Shown in pieces: positions 55,937 to 64,000 of a DNA stretch of 64,000 nt. The notes under the pieces are model-generated. The model saw only the letters and a list, made by a program, of their open reading frames with translations. It was not told where the DNA came from and made no database searches. Each line of letters opens with the position of its first letter. Positions within the stretch are counted from its first letter, which is position 1. Position numbers and translations under genes: made by a program. The DNA is from Enhydrobacter sp. (GTDB lineage: Bacteria > Pseudomonadota > Alphaproteobacteria > Reyranellales > Reyranellaceae): assembly GCA_026126105.1 (NCBI GenBank), contig JAHCJV010000018.1, forward strand, positions 1 to 64,000, written 5' to 3'.

Positions 55937-57571
55937 TCATCCCCTCATTCGCTCCAGCATCCGCTCGGCAATTTCGCGCTCGCCGGAAACAACGAGGTTC
56001 GCACCGAGCGTGTCGAGGTGCGCGACCGTGGCGTCCGAATGGGCACGCGCGAGGATCTCCAGGGAGCGGCTGCCGGCGCGCGCCTGCTCTACGACCTGGC
56101 CCGCCTCGAAGGCCTCGGGAATGGTCACGACGACCCGCTGCGCCCCGGCGACGTTGGCAGCCACGAGGATGTCGGGCGCGGCGGCATTGCCGACGATGAC
56201 CTCGGCGCCGTCGCGGCGCGCCTGGGCAATCGCCGGTTCTCTGGTCTCGATGACGACGAAGGCTTTGCCCGTGCGCGCCAACTCGGCCCCGATATAGGAG
56301 CCGACACGCCCATAGCCGATCAGTACGGAATGCCCGGTCAGTCCGGTGGGCACGACCTCGGGCGGCTGCCCCGATACATCGGCCTGTCGTGCCGGGCGCA
56401 GCCGGTCCACGAGAGCGAAGAGCAGCGGGTTGAGGACGATCGAGATAATCGCCCCGGCCAGCACGAGGTCGCGCGCCTCGGCCGGCACCAGCGCAAGCGA
56501 TATGCCGAGCCCGATCAGGATGAAGGAGAATTCGCCGATCTGCGCCAGGCTGGCGGAGATCGTGAGCGCCGTCGCGCTCGGGTAGCCGAAGGCGCGGACG
56601 ATCAGATAGGCCGCCGCCGACTTGCCGACCATGATGATCGCGACCGTGGCGAGCACCGCCAGGGGCGACTGAACGAACACCATGGGATTGAGCAGCATCC
56701 CGACCGAAACGAAGAAGAGGACGGCGAACGCATCGCGGAGCGGCATCGCTTCCTCGGTTGCCTGCTGGCTGAGCTCGCTCTCCCCCATCACCATGCCGGC
56801 GAAGAAGGCCCCGAGAGCGAACGAGACGTCGAACATCTTGGCAGCACCGAACGCCACTCCGATCGCGATGGCATAGACGGACAGCCGGAACAGCTCGCGG
56901 GAGCCGCTCTGGGCAGTGTAGTGCATGATCCACGGGATGACCCGCCGCCCCACCAGCAGCATCAACGTCACGAATATTCCGACCTTGGCCAGCGTCACCA
57001 GGAGCGCGAAGAGCATGCGGGTCAGCGGAACGTCGTCCCCGGCCATCATGGTTGCAGCCGCTGGCACGAGGACCAGCGCCAGCACCATCGCCAGGTCCTC
57101 GACGATCAACCAGCCGACGGCGATGCGCCCGCGATCCGTGTCGAGGATGTGCCGGTCCTGCAGCGCACGGATAAGGACGACCGTGCTCGCGACGGAAAGC
57201 GCCAGCCCGAACACCAGACCCGCCGCCAGCGGCCAGCCGAGCAAACGCGCCAGTCCCACTCCCATCGCGGTCGCGACGGCAATCTGCCCGATGGCGCCCG
57301 GAACGGCGATGTGGGCGACGGACATCAGGTCCTTCAGCGAGAAATGCAGGCCGACGCCGAACATCAGCAGTATGACGCCGATCTCCGCCAGCTCGGAAGC
57401 AAGCGCAAGGTCGGCAGTGAATCCCGGCGTAAAAGGCCCAACGGCCACGCCGGCAAGCAAGTAGCCGACGATCGGCTGGATCCGCAACCGGTGTGCAACG
57501 GCGCCGAGCACGAAAGCGAGCGCCAGACCGGCGGCGATGGTGGCGATGAGTGGAGTCTGGTGGTCGAGCAT
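55937..57571 (-). CDS. CPA2-type cation:proton antiporter with TrkA-N domain
   Basis: This 544-residue protein has about twelve TM segments (IQPIVGYLLAGVAVGPFTPGF, ALGAFFAGMVMGES and others) followed by a cytosolic NAD-binding RCK/TrkA-N domain (HSVLIGYGRVGSYIGAELARTGKAFVVIE) near residues 415-443. It resembles YbaL/KefB K+/H+ antiporters. No KefF/KefG ancillary oxidoreductase is adjacent. It should contribute to K+ or pH homeostasis. Confidence 0.92.
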   Translation of the reverse strand: MLDHQTPLIATIAAGLALAFVLGAVAHRLRIQPIVGYLLAGVAVGPFTPGFTADLALASELAEIGVILLMFGVGLHFSLKDLMSVAHIAVPGAIGQIAVATAMGVGLARLLGWPLAAGLVFGLALSVASTVVLIRALQDRHILDTDRGRIAVGWLIVEDLAMVLALVLVPAAATMMAGDDVPLTRMLFALLVTLAKVGIFVTLMLLVGRRVIPWIMHYTAQSGSRELFRLSVYAIAIGVAFGAAKMFDVSFALGAFFAGMVMGESELSQQATEEAMPLRDAFAVLFFVSVGMLLNPMVFVQSPLAVLATVAIIMVGKSAAAYLIVRAFGYPSATALTISASLAQIGEFSFILIGLGISLALVPAEARDLVLAGAIISIVLNPLLFALVDRLRPARQADVSGQPPEVVPTGLTGHSVLIGYGRVGSYIGAELARTGKAFVVIETREPAIAQARRDGAEVIVGNAAAPDILVAANVAGAQRVVVTIPEAFEAGQVVEQARAGSRSLEILARAHSDATVAHLDTLGANLVVSGEREIAERMLERMRG

Positions 57572-57649
57572 TGGGCTCCTCAGGACGTGCGGGGCATGGA
57601 ACTCCGGCCGTTCAGATCCGTCCGTAAAGGCTCGACGAGAATCCTAGGG

Positions 57650-57997
57650 TTACGTTCGCTCCGTTTGACTTGGCTTGGCACCCGCGCGAGGCGGTCCGCG
57701 CGTAAGATACCCCACGGACGACGCACCGGTCGGCGGCCAGAACGACCCAACGGCGGCATTCGTTCCGATGCGAAGGAACGGAATTTCCGCCTGCGTGGAA
57801 ACAGCGCCGACGGGCGGCAACGGATCGTACGGTCCATCCAGCTGACGCATGCGCCCCGCTACCCGCAATAGCGGCTTGCCGGGCAGCAATCCACGCTCCT
57901 GCTGGCTCGCGTCCAGAGCGAAACCCGTGTTCACGGGCGCGCGAGCGGAGCGCGGCGGTCCTCCGGACCAGATGATCGCGCCACCGGCAAGCAACAA
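57650..57997 (-). CDS. Possible small exported or membrane-anchored protein
   Basis: This 115-residue open frame starts at a TTG inside a hydrophobic stretch; the same frame continues upstream without a normal start codon and would add ISAVRAACVAILLLAGG, giving a full TM segment that overlaps the end of the aldo/keto reductase gene. The rest is rich in Gly, Pro and Arg (LLPGKPLLRVAGRMRQLDGPYDPLPPVG, GTNAAVGSFWPP). No family is recognised. The whole 57572-58044 gap otherwise shows nothing, so this may be a gene with a missed start or only noise. Confidence 0.3.
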   Translation of the reverse strand: MLLAGGAIIWSGGPPRSARAPVNTGFALDASQQERGLLPGKPLLRVAGRMRQLDGPYDPLPPVGAVSTQAEIPFLRIGTNAAVGSFWPPTGASSVGYLTRGPPRAGAKPSQTERT

Positions 57998-58044
57998 TAT
58001 CGCGACGCAAGCGGCGCGAACGGCAGAGATGAGGACGGGGCCGA

Positions 58045-59019
58045 TCAGCGGGCGACCGCCTTCTGCTCTTCGAGCCGGTCCGTCGCCGGAGGCGGCGTGC
58101 GCGACAAGTCGGAGATCTCCTGGCGCAGTTCCGGCGTCATCGCGACGTCGACCGATGCGAGCGAGTCCTTGAGCTGGTCGAGATTGCGCGCACCGACGAT
58201 CGGCGCGGTGATCGCCGGATGCGCCGAGACCCAGGCGATCGCCGCGCTCACCGGATGCAGACCCTTATTCCGGCACAAGGCGACGTACTTCTCCGCCGTC
58301 TCGAACGCCCACTGCTCGCCGTAGCGCGCCTCGTACATCTTGTTGGTCCTGAGCCGGCCCGAGGCCTGGCGGAAATACTTGCCCGACAGCAGGCCGGCCG
58401 CGGCGGGGCTGTAGGGAATGACGCCGATGCCGTTGTGCTCGGCCATCGGCAGAATCTCGACCTCGGCCTGGCGCTTGACCAGGCTGTACATCGGCTGGAT
58501 GACCTGCAGGCGCGCCCAGTTGTTGCGCTCCTGGATGTCGACCGCCCGCTGGGTCTGCCACGCCGACCAGTTGCTGACGGCGGGGTAGATCACCTTGCCC
58601 GCGCGCACCAGATCCTCGAGCCCGCGCATCGACTCCTCGATCGGCACCATCGCGTCGTAGCGATGCAGGAACAGCACGTCGATGCGATCGGTCTGCAGGC
58701 GGCGCAGGCAGCCCTCGATCGCCTCGACCATGTGCCGCCGCGAGGTGCCGCGCGCGTTGAGGTCGGGGCGGATCTGGGCATTGACCTTGGTGGTGATCAC
58801 CAGATCGTTGCGGTGATCCTTCGCGAGCCGGCCGAGGATCTCTTCCGACACGCCCTTGTTGTATTCGTTCGCGGTGTCGAAGAAATTGATGCCGGCGTCA
58901 CGCACCGCCTTGTACATCGCCGCCGACGTCGCCTCGTCGGCATCGCCGCCGAACGACATGGTGCCGAAGCAGAGCTGGGAGACCTGAACGCCGGTGCGAC
59001 CGAGAAGCTTGTATTTCAT
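58045..59019 (-). CDS. Aldo/keto reductase
   Basis: This 324-residue NADPH-dependent oxidoreductase has the complete AKR tetrad: Asp48 (FFDTANEY), Tyr53, Lys78 (VITTKVN) and His119 (VLFLHRYD). The cofactor-binding segment is near IVGARNLDQLKDSL. It resembles the YajO/YhdN-like group acting on sugars or aldehydes. It stands alone next to the toxin-antitoxin relic. Confidence 0.93.
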   Translation of the reverse strand: MKYKLLGRTGVQVSQLCFGTMSFGGDADEATSAAMYKAVRDAGINFFDTANEYNKGVSEEILGRLAKDHRNDLVITTKVNAQIRPDLNARGTSRRHMVEAIEGCLRRLQTDRIDVLFLHRYDAMVPIEESMRGLEDLVRAGKVIYPAVSNWSAWQTQRAVDIQERNNWARLQVIQPMYSLVKRQAEVEILPMAEHNGIGVIPYSPAAAGLLSGKYFRQASGRLRTNKMYEARYGEQWAFETAEKYVALCRNKGLHPVSAAIAWVSAHPAITAPIVGARNLDQLKDSLASVDVAMTPELRQEISDLSRTPPPATDRLEEQKAVAR

Positions 59020-59027
59020 GGCCCGTT

Positions 59028-59246
59028 CTAGGCCAGCCAGTTCTCGACCCGCAAGCCCGGCACGCGACGGAACTCGCGCATGGTGTTTGTGACGACCGCT
59101 GCACCGAGCGCGACGGCTGCGTGGCGATAAGCATGTCGAGGGTGCGAATGCGCTTCGGGCGAATGCTCGTGCAGAGGTCTGAGCAGCTGCGCAGAACGGC
59201 GGCGCAGCGCCTCAATGCAGATGTCCGTGTCCAGCACATGGGTCAC
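59028..59246 (-). pseudogene. vapC: Truncated VapC PIN-domain toxin relic
   Basis: The frame starts GTG 59246, overlapping the vapB stop (GTGA), and reads a normal PIN N-terminus VTHVLDTDICIEALRRRSAQLL. It then jumps, after HSPEA, to the C-terminal AVALGAAVVTNTMREFRRVPGLRVENW. In the neighbouring frame TLDMLIAT, the third PIN motif, is readable just before this, so a base has been lost there and about 60 residues with the second motif are deleted. At 72 residues it cannot form a complete active site. It is a decayed toxin. Confidence 0.85.
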
Positions 59247-59566
59247 CGCCACTTGAACGTTCGCTTCTGCGCCGGGGCTTTGACGCGGCGGATCGGGTGC
59301 TCGGGATCGGCAAGCGCATAGGCCTCGGCAATCGATTCCCAAGGATCGTTCTTTGACAGGAGCACCACGCCTCCCGGAACGCGCTGCACGTAGACCTACT
59401 CACCCTCGAAGCGGAACTCCTTGGGCAGGCGCACGGCTTGGCTGCGGCCGTTCTTGAAGAGCTTGGCGGTCTGCTTTGGTTTCGGAGGTTGGTCTATATC
59501 GCTTGGTATATATTGAGTGGCCTCGTCGTTCACCACTCTCGCCGGCCGGGGCTTGCGCTTCGTCAT
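59243..59566 (-). pseudogene. vapB: VapB antitoxin with an in-frame nonsense codon
   Basis: From ATG 59566 the minus strand encodes a VapB/MazE-type antitoxin: AKLFKNGRSQAVRLPKEFRFEGE, then TAG at 59396-59398, then VYVQRVPGGVVLLSKNDPWESI to TGA at 59243. GAG-to-TAG at codon 57 fits one substitution, since functional relatives have an acidic residue there. The N-terminus carries an unusual 30-residue extension. The truncated 56-residue product would lack the toxin-binding half. Confidence 0.88.
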
Positions 59567-59826
59567 TTCCTGGTTGCCTCCAGGAACTTCACCCCGTCGC
59601 CGGTCAGCGTGATCGACACCGGCGGATCGCCGTCGACACGTAGCCAGCGGCGTGCGGCGGCGAGCCGGATCGCGGCATCGAGCGCGTCGCGGTTGGCGGT
59701 GCCCAGCCTGGTCTGGACCTTGTCGACGTGCGTCCAGGTCGGCGGCGGGCGGCGCCCGGTCAGCTCATGGACGGCATTCAGCAGGGCGAGCAGGAAATCG
59801 CCGGGACTGGTCGGTGTGTTTGCCAT
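59563..59826 (-). CDS. Small protein coupled to the vapB relic
   Basis: This 87-residue protein has two helices followed by a short basic helix and a beta turn ([44 protein letters not shown]) that resembles a winged helix-turn-helix, with ITLTGDG as the wing. Its stop overlaps the vapB start by ATGA, which suggests it was the first gene of the same cassette. I do not recognise the family. It could be a regulator of the decayed module that now has another role. Confidence 0.6.
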   Translation of the reverse strand: MANTPTSPGDFLLALLNAVHELTGRRPPPTWTHVDKVQTRLGTANRDALDAAIRLAAARRWLRVDGDPPVSITLTGDGVKFLEATRK

Positions 59827-59886
59827 AGCGAAAGTATAGGAGCGGACCGGCTCGCGCGTCCGCCCGAATCGCTCTACGCTCCGTGC

Positions 59887-61491
59887 ATGGATACTTACGA
59901 TTTCATCGTCACCGGCGCGGGCTCAGCCGGTTGTGCCGTCGCCGGCCGCCTCTCCGAGGATGGCCGTTTTCGCGTGCTGCTGCTCGAGGCCGGGCCGCGC
60001 GACTCCTATCCGTGGATCCACGTCCCGCTCGGCTACCACAAGACCTTCAACAATCCGAAGGTGAACTGGATGTTCGACTCGGAGCCCGAGCCCGAGCTGA
60101 ACAACCGCGTCATGTACCAGCCGCGCGGCAAGGTGCTGGGCGGCACCAGCTCGATCAACGGCATGGTCTACATGCGCGGCAATGCCGCCGATTACGACGA
60201 ATGGCGCCAGCGCGGCTGCGAGGGCTGGGACTACGACTCGGTGCTGCCCTACTTCAAGAAGGCCGAGGACAACGTCCGCGGCGCCGACGAATTCCATGGC
60301 ACTGGCGGGCCGCTCAAAGTGTCCGATCATGCCTGGCAGCCCACGCTGGCGAAGGCGTTGCACGATGCAGCAGTGCAGGCCGGCATTCCCGACAATCCCG
60401 ATTTCAACGGCGCCAACCAGGAAGGCGTCGGCTTCTACCAGACGACCATCAACCGGTCGCGGCGGTGGTCGAGCGCCCGGGCGTACCTGTCCGGCGCGAA
60501 GCAGCGCAAGAACCTGACGATCGCCACCTCGGCGCACGCGACACGCCTGCTGATCGAGAACGGGCGCTGCGTCGGGGTCGAGTACCGGACTCCGGGCGGC
60601 CTCGAGCAGGCTCGGGCCAAGCGCGAGGTGATCGTGTCCGGCGGTGTCTATGGCTCGCCGCAGCTCCTGATGCTGTCGGGCCTGGGGCCGGCCGAGCATC
60701 TCAGGAAGCACGGCATCGAGGTCGTGCGCGACATGCCGGGCGTCGGCAGCCACCTGCATGACCACTTCAACACTTACGTCGCCTACAAGTGCTCGCAGCC
60801 GGTGACCATGAACGACCTGGTGAACAGCCTGCCGCGCCGCATCCTGGCGGCGGCGCAATACGCCTTCGGCCGAACCGGCCCACTTGCCAGCATGGGACTT
60901 TATGTCGGCGCCATGGTGCGCAGCGACAAGCGGCTTGAGAGGCCGGACCTGCAGATCAACATGACCGCCTGGGCGATCAAGGATCGCAATCGCCACGGCG
61001 TCGTCGCCCAACCCTTCTCCGCCTTTGGCCTGAGCCCGGTACACCTGCGGCCCGACGGGCGCGGAACGGTGCGGCTGAAGTCGCCCGACCCGCTGGCGGC
61101 GCCGGAGATCCGCTTCAACTTCCTGAAGAGCGCCAACGACTACAGCGCGATGATCCAGGGCATGCGCATCTGCCGCGAGATCGCCAGGCAGCCGGCGCTC
61201 AAGCCGTTCGTCGTCGAGGAGATCCTGCCGGGCCCGCAGGTCACCGAGGAGGCCGACCTCAAGGCCGACATTCGCGCCCGCGGCGTCTCCAATCTGCATC
61301 CCGTCGGCACGTGCCGCATGGGTCGCGGCGCCGACGACGTGGTCGATCCGCAACTCAAGGTCTACGGCATCGAGGGCCTGCGCATCGCTGACGCGTCCGT
61401 CATGCCGTCGATCGTCGCGGGCAACACCAACGCCCCGTCGATCATGATCGGCGAGAAATGCGCCGATATGGTGCGGCAGGCGGTTAGGTAG
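59887..61491 (+). CDS. GMC-family oxidoreductase (choline/alcohol dehydrogenase-like)
   Basis: This 534-residue flavoenzyme shows the FAD motif [19 protein letters not shown] at residues 6-24, both GMC signatures ([18 protein letters not shown] and [18 protein letters not shown]) and the catalytic histidine in [15 protein letters not shown]. It is close to choline dehydrogenase-like alcohol oxidoreductases of broad range. ATG 59887 starts right at the FAD-binding strand; an earlier in-frame ATG is less likely. It precedes the xanthine-dehydrogenase-type gene by 87 bases. Confidence 0.93.
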   Translation: MDTYDFIVTGAGSAGCAVAGRLSEDGRFRVLLLEAGPRDSYPWIHVPLGYHKTFNNPKVNWMFDSEPEPELNNRVMYQPRGKVLGGTSSINGMVYMRGNAADYDEWRQRGCEGWDYDSVLPYFKKAEDNVRGADEFHGTGGPLKVSDHAWQPTLAKALHDAAVQAGIPDNPDFNGANQEGVGFYQTTINRSRRWSSARAYLSGAKQRKNLTIATSAHATRLLIENGRCVGVEYRTPGGLEQARAKREVIVSGGVYGSPQLLMLSGLGPAEHLRKHGIEVVRDMPGVGSHLHDHFNTYVAYKCSQPVTMNDLVNSLPRRILAAAQYAFGRTGPLASMGLYVGAMVRSDKRLERPDLQINMTAWAIKDRNRHGVVAQPFSAFGLSPVHLRPDGRGTVRLKSPDPLAAPEIRFNFLKSANDYSAMIQGMRICREIARQPALKPFVVEEILPGPQVTEEADLKADIRARGVSNLHPVGTCRMGRGADDVVDPQLKVYGIEGLRIADASVMPSIVAGNTNAPSIMIGEKCADMVRQAVR

Positions 61492-61578
61492 TTCCGCAGG
61501 CCGACGAACGGGCGGCCCTTGAGTGCACTGCCCCGATGGGGTCTTATGGCGCATCTTTGCCCATGAAGGATTTCGCGC

Positions 61579-63843
61579 ATGACCGACGAGAACCCTGACA
61601 ACAAGTGGATCGGCAAACGCACCCCGCGTCCGGACGGCGCCGACAAGGTGACGGGCCGCGCCGCCTACGCCGCCGACACGACCATGCCCGGCATGATCTG
61701 GGGCAAGGTGCTGCGTAGCCCCCATCCGCATGCCGTCATCAGGTCGATCGACACGTCGAAGGCCGAGAAGCTGCCGGGCGTCAAAGCGGTCGTCACGTCG
61801 AAGGACATCCTCGACTTCCCGATCGAGAAGGGTCCGGTGATGCTGGGCATCCAGGACATGCGCTGGATGTGCCGCAACGTCATGGCGCGCGACAAGGCGC
61901 TGTTCCACGGCCATCCGGTTGCCGCCGTGGCGGCCGATACTCAGGCGATCGCCGCGGAAGCCTGCAAGCTGATCGAGGTCGACTACGAGGTGTTGCCGTT
62001 CGTCATCGACGTCGACGAGGCGAAGAAGGACGGCGCACCCATCCTGTTCGACCACATCAAGTTCGACGGCAAGCCCTCGAACATCGCCGGCACGCTCGAG
62101 CACAAGCTGGGCGACGTCGAGGCCGGCTTCAAGGAAGCCGAGGTGATCGTCGAGCGCAGCTTCAAGACCGAGGCGGTGCATCAGGGCTACATCGAGCCGC
62201 ATGCCTGCCTGGTCAGCTACAGCGACGGCAAGGTCACGGTGTGGAGCTCGAGCCAGGGCCAGTTCATGGTCCGCGCCATGTGCTCGCTGATGTCGGGGAT
62301 TTCCCAGAGCAACATCCGCGCAATTCCCGCCGAGATCGGCGGCGGCTTCGGCGGCAAGACCATCGTCTATCTCGAGCCGGTCGCGCTGGCGCTCTCGCGC
62401 AAGGCGGGCCGCCCGGTCAAGATGGTGATGACGCGCGAGGAAGTCATGCGGGCGTCGGGCCCGACCTCGGGCTCCTCCTCCACCGTGAAGATCGGTGCGA
62501 AGAAGGACGGCACCATCGTCGCTGGCCAGGGAACCTGGTATCTGCAGGCGGGCGCATTTCCCGGCTCGCCAATCCGCGGGGCCGCGGGCTGCGCGTTCGC
62601 GCCCTACAACATCCCCAACGTGCACTCCAAGGGCTACGACGTCGTCTCCAACCGGTCCAAGGTCGCAGCCTATCGCGCGCCGGGCGCGCCGATCGGCGCC
62701 TTCTCGGTCGAAAGCGTGCTCGACGAGCTCGCAGAGAAGCTTGGCATGGATCCGCTCGAGCTGCGGCTGAAGAACGCCGCCAAGCAGGGCACCAAGGCCG
62801 CCCATGGCCCTGTCTATCCGGTGATCGGCTACGAGGAGACGCTGCGCCAGGCTCTTGCCAGCGACCACTACAAGGCGCCCCTGGGCAAGAACCAGGGCCG
62901 CGGCGTCGCCTCCGGTTACTGGTTCAATGCCGGTGGCGAATCGAGTGCGCAGGTCAACATCACCGAGGACGGCAACGTCGTGGTGATGACCGGCCATCCC
63001 GATATCGGCGGATCGCGTGCCTCGACCGCCAACATCGCGGCCGAGCTGCTCGGCATCCATCCCAGCCGGGTGAACGTGCTGATCGGCGACACCGCCAGCG
63101 TCGGCTTCTCCAACCTGACGGGTGGCAGCCGTGTCACTTTCGCGTCGGCGATGGTGGTCACGCAGTCGGCCGAAACGGTCATCAAGCAGCTTTGCTCGCG
63201 CGCGGCGAAGATATGGAAGATCGAAGAGGACGCGGTCACGTGGGAGAACGGCTACGCCAAGCCTGCCGGCGACAACGCCGGCAAGTTCGAGCCGTTGTCG
63301 CTCGCACAGATCGCGGCCAAGGCGACGGAGACCGGAGGACCGATCGGCGCCGGCACGCAGCTCAACACGATCGGCGCGGAGGGCGGTTTCTCCACCCACA
63401 TCGCCGACGTCGAGGTCGATCCGGCCACGGGCTGCACGCGCGTGATCCGCATGACCTGCTTCCAGGATGTCGGCCGCGCCATCCACCCGGACTATGTCGA
63501 GGGCCAGCTCCAGGGCGCGATGGCGCAGGCGATCGGCTGGGCCTTGACCGAGGAGTATATCTACAACAAGCGCGGTGAGGTCGATAACGCGGGCTTCCTC
63601 GACTACCGGATGCCCGTGGCCTCGGACCTCGGCAAGCTAGAATGCGGGATCATCGAGATTCCTAACCCGAAGCACCCGCAGGGCGTCAAAGGCGTCGGCG
63701 AAGTACCGCTGGTGCCTGGCATGGCCGCGATCGCGAACGCCATGTACAAGGCCCTCGGCGTCCGCTTCAGCCACCTGCCGATGTCGCCGCCGAAGGTGCT
63801 CGAGGCGCTCGAGCCCGAGCCGCACAAGCTCGCGGCAGACTAG
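61579..63843 (+). CDS. Xanthine dehydrogenase family molybdopterin-binding subunit
   Basis: This 754-residue protein is the large molybdenum subunit of the CO dehydrogenase/xanthine oxidase family. It begins KWIGKRTPRPDGADKVTGRAAYAAD, has the molybdopterin segments IGGGFGGKTIVYLEP and the region AYRAPGAP, and ends with the base catalyst in GVKGVGEVPLVPG. CoxL-specific AYRCSFR is absent, so hydroxylation of a heterocycle or aldehyde is more likely than CO oxidation. The FAD and [2Fe-2S] subunits are not in the window. GAAGGA is upstream of the ATG. Confidence 0.92.
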   Translation: MTDENPDNKWIGKRTPRPDGADKVTGRAAYAADTTMPGMIWGKVLRSPHPHAVIRSIDTSKAEKLPGVKAVVTSKDILDFPIEKGPVMLGIQDMRWMCRNVMARDKALFHGHPVAAVAADTQAIAAEACKLIEVDYEVLPFVIDVDEAKKDGAPILFDHIKFDGKPSNIAGTLEHKLGDVEAGFKEAEVIVERSFKTEAVHQGYIEPHACLVSYSDGKVTVWSSSQGQFMVRAMCSLMSGISQSNIRAIPAEIGGGFGGKTIVYLEPVALALSRKAGRPVKMVMTREEVMRASGPTSGSSSTVKIGAKKDGTIVAGQGTWYLQAGAFPGSPIRGAAGCAFAPYNIPNVHSKGYDVVSNRSKVAAYRAPGAPIGAFSVESVLDELAEKLGMDPLELRLKNAAKQGTKAAHGPVYPVIGYEETLRQALASDHYKAPLGKNQGRGVASGYWFNAGGESSAQVNITEDGNVVVMTGHPDIGGSRASTANIAAELLGIHPSRVNVLIGDTASVGFSNLTGGSRVTFASAMVVTQSAETVIKQLCSRAAKIWKIEEDAVTWENGYAKPAGDNAGKFEPLSLAQIAAKATETGGPIGAGTQLNTIGAEGGFSTHIADVEVDPATGCTRVIRMTCFQDVGRAIHPDYVEGQLQGAMAQAIGWALTEEYIYNKRGEVDNAGFLDYRMPVASDLGKLECGIIEIPNPKHPQGVKGVGEVPLVPGMAAIANAMYKALGVRFSHLPMSPPKVLEALEPEPHKLAAD

Positions 63844-63878
63844 CGCGCGCGATACGACGGGCGCCGGCCCTCCCCTTG

Positions 63879-63949
63879 CCTCTCCCTTGTACGGGAGAGG
63901 ACCATGGGGTGTCGAAGGGAGCATGGGTACGCTCAAGCGACCCATGCTC
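63879..63949. terminator. Two strong hairpins downstream of the molybdenum subunit gene
   Basis: CCTCTCCC and GGGAGAGG form an 8-base stem around TTGTAC (63879-63900). GAGCATGGGT and ACCCATGCTC form a perfect 10-base stem around 11 bases (63919-63949), followed by GGGTCTTTC. The second is a plausible terminator; the first resembles CTCTCCC...GGGAGAG intergenic repeats common in GC-rich proteobacteria. Confidence 0.55.
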
Positions 63950-64000
63950 GGGTCTTTCAGACTATCATCCGTCGCACGCGGCAGGCGAGAAAGCCTGCGA

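Noticed and set aside
55142-57871. A 909-codon open frame on the plus strand opposite PPK2 and the antiporter
   Set aside because: Low-complexity His/Gln/Arg/Asp composition and full overlap with two genes whose motifs are clear on the other strand.
59923-63486. A 1187-codon open frame on the minus strand opposite the GMC and molybdenum-subunit genes
   Set aside because: It is antisense to two well-supported genes, crosses their intergenic gap and has the His/Arg/Leu/Asp-rich composition of a GC-rich shadow frame.
61579-63843. Annotation as carbon monoxide dehydrogenase large subunit
   Set aside because: The CoxL active-site motif AYRCSFR is not present; the corresponding region reads AYRAPGAP.

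Overview
The window is high-GC DNA with dense short intergenic gaps, many 4-base ATGA/GTGA gene overlaps and purine-rich ribosome binding sites. The complete ISC operon headed by iscR, the elongator tRNA-Met type, the glnE/bcp pair and the abundant GMC, hydantoinase and peptide-type ABC genes fit an environmental, chemoheterotrophic alphaproteobacterium (Rhodospirillales or Reyranella-like is a guess from gene style, not a demonstrated placement). No rRNA, CRISPR array, prophage or intact insertion sequence was seen.

Layout. 71-13908 is a catabolic and transport island. It holds an amino-acid ABC ATPase and binding protein, an Asp/Glu/hydantoin racemase, and a leftward run of DapA-like aldolase, D-hydantoinase, an unknown 108-residue protein, N-carbamoyl-D-amino-acid hydrolase and flavin reductase. 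A divergent rightward operon encodes a complete dipeptide-type ABC importer plus a metal-dependent amidohydrolase/deaminase. Together these could import a cyclic amide, open the ring, remove the carbamoyl group and process the product. 13957-17022 holds a Phd/PIN toxin-antitoxin pair, a ferredoxin-NADP reductase, an outer-membrane beta-barrel preceded by an unusual Cys-rich small ORF, and a tRNA-Met. 17082-23031 holds a 2OG-Fe(II) oxygenase, a translationally coupled trio (two-TM protein, nucleoside/AMP phosphorylase, beta-CASP RNase) and mnmA. 23114-31388 holds two glycine-zipper lipoproteins and the ISC operon (iscR, a second cysteine desulfurase, iscS, iscU, iscA, hscB, hscA, fdx, iscX) with two IscR type-1-like boxes.

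31472-41197 is mostly housekeeping: hydrolase, anmK, tyrS, an AsmA/YhdP-like giant, glnE and bcp. 41365-49653 is accessory: a solute-binding protein, tandem amidohydrolases, an OmpA lipoprotein with a DRT-repeat linker, a LysR regulator facing a coupled pair of exported proteins, a YbaK-like deacylase and a GMC dehydrogenase with its small partner. 49684-52404 is a large RTX-like calcium-binding protein flanked by a duplicated gene-end junction that suggests it was inserted. 52551-59019 holds a molybdopterin oxidoreductase, PPK2, a Kef-type antiporter and an aldo/keto reductase. 59028-59826 is a decayed VapBC cassette: a nonsense codon in vapB, an internal deletion and frameshift in vapC, and a small coupled upstream gene. 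The window ends with a second GMC oxidoreductase, a xanthine-dehydrogenase-type molybdenum subunit and two strong hairpins.

The observations most worth following are the duplicated junction around the RTX gene, the second IscR box inside the isc operon, the RNase/phosphorylase/membrane trio, the hydantoin island with its unknown insert, the eroded VapBC cassette and the DRT-repeat OmpA lipoprotein.
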